Shown here: piece after piece, positions 57,658-64,000 of the stretch
Layout: every line of letters starts with the position of its first letter
Numbering within the stretch: position 1 is the first letter of the stretch
Source: Lewinella sp041392765
Lineage (GTDB): Bacteria; Bacteroidota; Bacteroidia; Chitinophagales; Saprospiraceae
Length of the DNA: 64,000 bases
NCBI GenBank assembly: GCA_041392765.1
Contig: JAWKLL010000017.1
Location: 47,336 to 111,335 of the forward strand
Direction of reading: 5' to 3'
Program-made: the position numbers and the translations under genes
Notes under the pieces: generated by a model
What the model saw: only the letters and a program-made list of their open reading frames with translations
Databases searched by the model: none
Told to the model about the DNA's origin: nothing

Positions 57658-58550
57658 CTAGTCCGCCACCAACGCAATTTTCATATCTGCGCTAATCGCC
57701 AAACGGGAAATATTGGTAATATTATAGTAGCGAAGGTCAGCAATCTCTATCCAATCTTCATCGCGGAAGCGGTTATACTTGTACAGTTTGCTGCCTTTCC
57801 CCATCACAAAACTACCATCGGGCAACACGGCAAAGTCTTCGGAACCACTCAATGTAGAAATGATAGATACAGGCGTGAGATTGCTCCGACGATAGAGAGA
57901 AAGCTCCATAATTTGCCAAGTTCCCATTTCATTCTGCTGCACAAAAGCAAGGTTGCCGTTTGGCAGCTTCGTGATGCAACGCCCCACGTTATTCGCTAAA
58001 GGTGTCAACTCATCGGTGTCCACATTGGCAAGCGCCAAGTAGTTGGGATTGCCTATCATAAACACAGCCACCTCTTTACTATTCACCCAAGTATAGTAGC
58101 CAATACCCTGAAGGTATTTGAACACAGGTTTCCCATTGGTGAGCCTATCTATTGGAAACTGCCACAGCCGCACTACGGTATCGCGATTAATAAACTCCCG
58201 CCGGATTGCAGAAAAATTGTAAAAATCGGGCATCCTAGCCGGAGAAAACTCCCCTCCACGGTTTCCGTGACGCGGAGTTTATTGCGGGTCTTCAAATTCA
58301 ACAAGTACAGCTCCGGCTGTTGTTGGGAAGGCAACTGACAAGATATGTACAATTCGTCATTGTTAAAAAATGCTGGCTGGTTGTTGTATCCATTAGCATT
58401 GAAATGCGTAAGATACTGCGGGCTAGTGAATTGAAAAACACTATCTGTCACTTGCTTCATTTGAAACAAGTAGATATTCGACTGTGGCAACTGTGCCCAA
58501 ACAGGAGCTACAATCACCCATAAACATACTACAACTGCGTGCTTCAACAT
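57658..58550 (-). CDS. Exported TolB-like (PD40/WD40-like propeller) protein, one frameshift
   Basis: Two frames join near 58228 (VEGEFSPARMPDFYNF) into about 298 residues. A signal peptide (MLKHAVVVCLWVIVAPVWAQ) is followed by propeller-type repeats: FNANGYNNQPAFFNNDELYI, GEFSPARMPDFYNFSAIR, TPLANNVGRCITKLPNGNLA, DFAVLPDGSFVMGKGSKLY and ISRLAISADMKIALVAD. This is the TolB/PD40 pattern in the periplasm. No binding partner is evident. Confidence 0.75.
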
Positions 58551-58618
58551 ACGTTTTATGTCTTTTAAGTAAAACGGGGTGGTGTCCATTCAGGCTACAA
58601 AGCTAACTTTTTTGAGCA

Positions 58619-58690
58619 TATTAGAGGTTATGTAGGCGTATTTTGTATGCACTTCAAATATCTTTTTATGGCATGCTGCGTCAAAGAACC
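58619..58690 (+). repeat. 72 bp dispersed repeat (family B), copy 2
   Basis: 63 of 72 positions match 3342-3413. It ends GCGTCAAAGAACC, sharing the MITE terminal 11-mer, and again lies about 70 bases upstream of a leftward start codon (58550). Confidence 0.7.
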
Positions 58691-58739
58691 ATTTTGCTTA
58701 GAGATGTTCTAATACCGTTTTGGTAGTTTAACAATAGCT

Positions 58740-58777
58740 AAAAAAGTCCTCTGCCTTTGGGTGGGAGGCTTTTTTTT
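58740..58777 (+). terminator. Terminator-like hairpin in a divergent gap
   Basis: AAAAAGTCCTCTGCC pairs imperfectly with GTGGGAGGCTTTTT and is followed by a T-run; in the other direction it is also preceded by an A-run. No gene precedes it on the plus strand, so it may end a small RNA, attenuate srfB, or be a relic. No promoter for srfB is recognisable with confidence between here and 58967. Confidence 0.5.
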
Positions 58778-58966
58778 GACTACGTATGCTTTATAGACTA
58801 TACTAAAATACATTTTATTATTACCTTCGTAGGTGAATCATATAGTTTTATTTCATTAAAAGATTTAACACTGCCTTTAGGTGCTACTGAAACAGTTGTC
58901 CTTTTTAAGGATTAACCAAATTGTGAAGTAGTTCAGTTCTTCCATTCATTTTAAAAACCCTCAACG

Positions 58967-61900
58967 ATGAAAAAGACATTGATAGCCAACTCTGGGATAC
59001 AGTTTATTGAAATAGGGTTTGATATTTCACCTATTGACCCAATTTTAAAACGTAAAGAACTCTTTGCAGAAGTAACAGACAAAGACGATGAATCAATTGC
59101 GCCCGTTACCCCATACTTTTGGCAAAATGAAAATATTTATATTATCAAAGAGTCAATAAATGAAGAGGCAATTGATAACTTCGGAAATATTATAGAGGAT
59201 GAAATTATATATGATTTAATCGATGAATTAGACCAAGAAGATATTTATTCTATAACATTCGGAGATGCGTTATCTGCATTGGAAGATAGATGGCTGCCTA
59301 TCGCATTTTTGAAAAAATTGCAAGAAAACGAATGGACTGGACCTGGTGATTGGGCTAGATTTTACATCTCGAAAAAAAATTCTACCGAAATATCGAAATA
59401 CGTTATTGTCTTTGCGTTTGATACAACCCTTAAAGAGGAATGGGATGACGAAGACCATCAAAATCTTAGACAATATGAAATAGGGTCTTCTACCCTATTC
59501 AGTTGCCCTAGGACTTAGTAATTTAGAATCGTTTTTATTGCCTTCATGGTTGCAAGATTGGTTACAATCTGCCACTGAATCTATAAATATTAAATCATCC
59601 AAAGGTAAAAACACCGAATTCATAGGCCTGTATTTGACGCTGCTGAATCTTTTACACGAGAAGAATGCATTACCAAGCATTGTAGTTTTGCCAAATCATG
59701 CTCCTAACAGTATAGATGTAAGTTGTATTTTGGATATTGGTAATTCACGCACTTGTGGCCTCCTATTGGATATTTCAAGTACTGGAGAAGGACATTCTGA
59801 TTTCAAAAAAGCGCAAAGGCTCGAAATCAGAGACTTGTCTCATCCGAATAAAATTCACGATCAACCTTTTGAAATGAGGTTGGCCATAAATAAAGCTACT
59901 TTTGGAGAAAAAATTGAGGATACCCGCCCCAGTTTCCAATGGCCAAGTCTCGTAAGAATTGGACCAGAAGCAGGTAGGCTGATTGCGTTGAATGACAGCC
60001 AAAGAGATGTACCTTTTTATATGTCTAGCCCTAAAAGGTATTTGTGGGACACTTTTTTAAGGGAACATCCTTGGAAAGGTGTCAGTATTGACACAAAAGG
60101 TCATTTACAGATTGATGATGCATTTTTTGGAATTGCCAAACAGTTCACCAATTCGGGGAGATTCTGGGTCACAGTAGAGGAAGAAAGTAATACTTCTAAA
60201 CCGAGTAAGGCAATAATCGATTATTCAGGTGAAGGGGATAGTATGCTGAAAGACGAAATCAGGTTCCAACAAAAAATGGATGAAGAACCCGTAGCACCGA
60301 CAGGAGATCCTTATTTTCCTAGGGCTACTTTCATGACCTTTGTAATCTTTGAAATATTACTACATGCACTCAGCCAAATTAATAGTTCTAAGTATAGAGA
60401 AAAGTTAGGCAATGAAGAAACACCACGGCGATTAAAAAACATAATAATAACTTGTCCAACAGCAATGACTTTATATGACCAAAGGCAACTTAGAAACGCT
60501 ACTGATGACGCTATTGACTTATTGAAAATGTATTTCGACGATTCGTTTGTCAATCCTGAATTATCAGTTATCCCAGCTCCTGTTAACACTGTTAGGGAAT
60601 CTGAGAATATTAAAAACTGGATGTATGATGAAGCGACTTGTAGTCACTTAACTTTCTTGTACAGTGAAGTGATGTATAAATTTAATGGTGACGCAAAACA
60701 ATATTTCAAATACTGCGGAAGAACTACCAATAACAATACAACTAAAGGAGGAGAAAACATTACTTTAGCTAGTATTGATATTGGAGGCGGCACCTTACAG
60801 ACATTATGATTTGTTCATATCAATTGGCTCCGAATTCCCAAGGTACAGTCATTGAACCTCAACCACTGTTCTGGGAAGGATTTAATTTAGCAGGTGATGA
60901 TTTGCTTCGTAGAGTAATTGAAAGGGCTATCTTACCTCAAATTGCTGACTATTCTTTTAAAATCAACGGCAATAGGCTTGAAACTAAATCGGCTATGAGC
61001 GATTTATTTGGGGTTCACACTGGTGAGAATTATAACATAAAAAACATACGGCTCAAGAATATCATTACCAACCAATTATTATTACCTATTGCTTATGCTT
61101 TTTTCGATTTTGTAGCGGAGTCAAAAAATTCTGATAAAGTTGGTTTCGAGGCATTGTTCTACAACTTCCCTCGCCCAAACGAGAACTTGATCAAGCAGAT
61201 AAATGACAGGTTTTCATCTATTACTACGCTAACGCAGGACACAGAAACTTCGTTCGACATAACCAAACTTTCTTGGTATATAGATATTGAAGCCATAAAT
61301 ACAATTATCAGCCAAACCATTGGTGAATTACTACGGCACATTAGTGCTATTATTACTCAATTCGACTGTGACATCATCTTGTTGGCAGGCAATCCCACCA
61401 AGCTTCCTGTTATTAAAGATATTATCATTAGGAACTTGCCCGTTTTTCCTGACAAAATAATCACACTAGGCAATTACCGCATAGGAAACTGGTATCCTTT
61501 TTCTGATGCTCGCCATAATCTGAAAGACCCTAAAACAATTGTTTGTGTTGGTGCTGCTATTTCCCACATGAGTGAACAAGGGCTGCTAAGTCATATACGG
61601 TTTAATACAGAACCATTGAAAAAAATTAATAGCAGAGGATTTTTTATCGGAAAATATATTTCCAATAACGCCAAAATAAGTACAGATGACGTATTTCTGA
61701 ACAAAGAGCAAGAAGAAAACCAATTGTGCCTTAGCAACCCTGTCTTAACCATAGGTAAAAGGCAATTAAGTAATCCTGACTGGAGGGCAGCCCCAATTTA
61801 CCATTTAGGGTATAAAGATAAATCAGCAGCAGCAAAGCTCGAAATAAAAGGGTATTACCCTCCTTTTACGTTCGAAATAAGTCGTTCACCTATGGGTATA

Positions 61901-62056
61901 GAAGAGTTGATTGTTGACACTTTTGTGTCTGACAAAGATGGTAATCAATTCAAATTTGATGATTACTTTGTTTTACACCCTCAAAGTATTTCTGACGAAA
62001 CTGGGTATTGGCTTGATTCGGGAACCTTTACCATTGATTTTATCGATACTATTTGA
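58967..62056 (+). CDS. srfB: SrfB-family protein (actin/Hsp70-fold ATPase-like), two frameshifts
   Basis: Three frames (58967-59518, 59520-60809, 60806-62056) join into about 1,029 residues matching the virulence factor SrfB family. A helical/beta N-terminal domain of about 200 residues is followed by the actin-like phosphate-1 motif CILDIGNSRTCGLLLD, WPSLVRIGPEA, YMSSPKRYLWDTF, IITCPTAMTLYDQRQL, phosphate-2 ASIDIGGGT.DLMI (split by the indel near 60800) and IILLAGNPTKLPVIKDII (adenosine motif). The ATP site looks intact. Frame changes near 59500 and 60800 look like one-base errors. Function of the srf operon is unknown; the region is AT-rich relative to its left flank. Confidence 0.85.
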
Positions 62057-62061
62057 TAGCC

Positions 62062-62901
62062 ATGACTACAACGATGAGCAAGAAAAAAATTAGATCCTAC
62101 AAAAGCGGAATGAGTAGGAACATCAAACGAGTTGAAAGACCTAATCACGGGCTGCTACCTGACAAACTTGTAGAAATCAGGTTTTCAAAGGGTGCGATCA
62201 GCCGAATACCTAATGAGTTATCCGATAAGCTGATCAACAACTTACAGGGAGTTCTTGATATTACTGAAAAAACAAACCCCGAAAAAATTTTAATGATTGT
62301 TGACTTCATTGCCTCACTTGTTGAAACAGATACATTGAGCAGCACTACCACAACTGACAATCCTGTTGTACCATTATCAGACATGAGATCGATTGATCTT
62401 CATAATATTGAATGGGAAATTACCCAAAGTAAAGATATTAATTGGGGTGATTTTTTCAGCCCTAACAATCCTGCTTCAGACAAACTCATTCTTTTCTTTG
62501 AAGATGAATATTTACACGCTGATAATCAAGAAGGTGTAATCAAACTTGCCCAAATACTGGCTCCATACTGGGAAGCATTATCTAATGCGCCAAGCGAACT
62601 AGCAAACGAAAGTTTTGATATATTAATTAGCTATCAATCACGTCTTGCAGAATACCTAAAAGCAACCGTTTCATTGCAAATTCCTACCCGAAAAAGGCTA
62701 CTTGCTTATCTTGGTAGTTATTTGACCGAATTATCAGCCTATTATCAGTTTATCTCTCCAGAAAATGCATCAACTGTTGATCCTGCTTTTCATACTGTAG
62801 TGGAGAGTCAAGGAACCCGTATCAAGGTAGGATTGTCTTTCCTTGTTGTAAGAAAATCGAATAAACAAGTGGTGATAAAAGCTGATGTAATCACTTTTTA
62901 A
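62062..62901 (+). CDS. Uncharacterised protein between srfB and srfC
   Basis: The intact 279-residue soluble protein starts at ATG 62062 (MTTTMSKKKIRSYKSGMSRN), 5 bases after the srfB stop. It has a very basic N-terminus, a helical middle and a beta-containing end (GTRIKVGLSFLVVRKSNKQ). No signal peptide or known motif is visible. In enterobacteria the order is srfA-srfB-srfC, so by position this is not an obvious SrfA. Tight spacing implies that it works with SrfB and SrfC. Confidence 0.75.
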   Translation: MTTTMSKKKIRSYKSGMSRNIKRVERPNHGLLPDKLVEIRFSKGAISRIPNELSDKLINNLQGVLDITEKTNPEKILMIVDFIASLVETDTLSSTTTTDNPVVPLSDMRSIDLHNIEWEITQSKDINWGDFFSPNNPASDKLILFFEDEYLHADNQEGVIKLAQILAPYWEALSNAPSELANESFDILISYQSRLAEYLKATVSLQIPTRKRLLAYLGSYLTELSAYYQFISPENASTVDPAFHTVVESQGTRIKVGLSFLVVRKSNKQVVIKADVITF

Positions 62902-62922
62902 AATCCTTTTAAACCATTTTTT

Positions 62923-64000
62923 ATGGAAAATATGATCGTTTCTGACTGTAACAAACTGATTAATTACTACTCGCAAGGGGCAGATTGGATTAAAGGTAAT
63001 GCAACGGATGACAAAAAAGCTGTTTCATTGATAGAGCTTGCTCGTTTGCAAAAAGAATTGAGTCGATTAAAGGAGGCAGCACTAGCCAAACCAACGGTAG
63101 CTATTTTTGGCCCCAGCCAAGTTGGAAAGTCATACCTAACATCTAATCTCGTAAAAGCACCAGAAGCGAATGACCTGCTTATCACAGATCCTACGACGGG
63201 TGAATTTATTTCTTTCATTAAGCAAATGAACCCTTACGGTGGCAAAGAATCCACTGGGACAATCACCCGCTTCTCTATTAACGATAAAACAAAAAAGAAA
63301 GAAGGATATGGTACAAAATTACTTTCTGCAAAAGATCTGATATGTATTATCGTTAATGGTTACTACTTAGATATAAAAAAACACACCATTCACCTTTCAT
63401 TAGATGAGCTCAATGAACAATTTTCAACGTTGGAAAAATCAATTTCTCAACATCCATCTGGCATCCTTTCCGAAAACGATATTTATGAAATAAAGCGGTA
63501 TTTGTTTAAAAATCTTGGGTTGAATAACAATGTTGTAATCAATAAACTAACAGAGTTTGGCTTTTGGGAAAAAGCTGCTAAAATAGCTCCATATCTGTCA
63601 ATTCCTGGAATTGTTTTGCTTTTCCAACACCTTTGGGGAATGCAGCCATTTCTGAGCGACTTATTCGAGCGCTTGCTTCATGGGCTATTGCTTTTGGATT
63701 TCAACAACCACGTAAGCATACAAAAAGACGCACTCACCCCAAATAATGCCACCGTTCTGGATGTGGAACGAGTAAGAGAACTATATCTTAAAGAACCGTC
63801 CCAGCTTCCACAAGTAGGAGTAACGCTGGAATCCTCTAAAAAAGCCTCAATTGATAGAAGAATTCTGGCAGCACTAACTGCCTAAATTGAAATACCAATT
63901 CCTGAATCGACGGCACTCCACGCTTCAAGAAGCTTTCTGAAGTATGCAGATGTACTAGACTTCCCTGGTGCTCGCTCAAGGGAACATATTCCCGAAGAAG
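62923..64000 (+). CDS. srfC: SrfC-family P-loop GTPase-like protein, partial, with an in-frame TAA
   Basis: The N-terminal 350 residues are visible; the gene runs off the window. An N-terminal helical region leads to the P-loop TVAIFGPSQVGKSYL (about residues 62-76), then MNPYGGKESTGTITRF, a helical region, and YADVLDFPGARSRE, a DxPG (G3) motif. TAA at 63883-63885 interrupts between RILAALTA and IEIPIPESTALHASRS, yet the frame is the same before and after, so it is a point change and not an indel. SrfC proteins have been called putative virulence effectors; dynamin-like or GTPase behaviour is an inference. Confidence 0.82.

Noticed and set aside
59538..60809. Middle part of SrfB as an independent gene
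   Set aside because: The frame continues upstream without a start, and the joined length and motif order match one SrfB protein.
62062..62901. Assigning SrfA to the gene between srfB and srfC
   Set aside because: The position differs from the known A-B-C order and I see no SrfA motif.
1..64000. tRNA, rRNA, riboswitches and CRISPR
   Set aside because: Reading both strands I recognised only the SRP RNA; I could not run covariance models, so short or divergent RNAs may be missed.

Overview
The window looks like a chromosomal segment of a Bacteroidota bacterium, most likely from the Saprospiria/Lewinella neighbourhood (the lineage is my inference). The phylum rests on several signs: promoters of the TTG-N19/20-TAnnTTTG type, a GldC gliding protein, a giant secreted protein ending in the gliding-motility-associated (type IX secretion, type B) C-terminal domain, SprB and SBBP repeats, DUF3098 and DUF3810 proteins, and an SRP RNA with a Bacteroidota-like apical loop. 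Most of the window is a moderately GC-balanced housekeeping backbone. Three stretches are clearly AT-richer and look acquired: 14.2-24.1 kb, 42.2-42.7 kb and 58.9-64.0 kb.

Layout. 0-13.9 kb: lepA, an orphan anti-sigma factor, an outer-membrane barrel, kdsA, an OmpA-family protein, then a leftward group truB-uppP-DUF3098-ftsX, a repeat-filled gap, a GT-C membrane protein and an ARPP-1 lipoprotein. 14.2-24.1 kb: an AT-rich operon with its own promoter. It encodes a J-like membrane protein, a membrane coiled-coil protein with a possible GrpE-like tail, an Hsp70, a second Hsp70 whose ATPase motifs are destroyed, a protein kinase that appears fused to an AAA+ ATPase, and a TerB-like protein. 24.2-42.1 kb: metallo-hydrolase, sppA, purA with a STAS protein, an adenylate cyclase, a CrtA-like protein, a Uma2 nuclease, a GH109 enzyme, transaldolase, SRP RNA, gldC, prfB (with its programmed frameshift), a DHH phosphoesterase, ndk, DoxX, a flavoprotein and an ABC-F protein. 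42.2-58.6 kb: a ~1,430-residue type IX secretion cargo, DUF3810 peptidase-like protein, trxA, DUF58, PPK2, ccmC-ccmB, an AIM24-family protein, a degenerate helicase-like giant and a TolB-like protein. 58.9-64.0 kb: srfB, an unknown gene and the start of srfC.

The two AT-rich operons both centre on ATPases of the actin/Hsp70 fold. The 14-24 kb operon is the best candidate for an undescribed system: a membrane-tethered Hsp70 machine with an active and an inactive Hsp70 plus a kinase-AAA+ regulator and TerB. Several mobile or structured repeat families also occur: a ~180 bp MITE with perfect 11 bp inverted ends and an exact 8 bp target duplication, a solo element sharing the same end, a hairpin family with conserved flanks and variable stems placed just after genes for secreted proteins, and another inverted-repeat element.

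Caution: many genes are broken by single-base indels, mostly in short homopolymers, including essential ones (truB, ftsX, uppP). This is best explained by uncorrected long-read errors, so I annotate such genes as whole loci and say where the frame changes. Roughly 17.0-20.0 kb is far worse than the rest.
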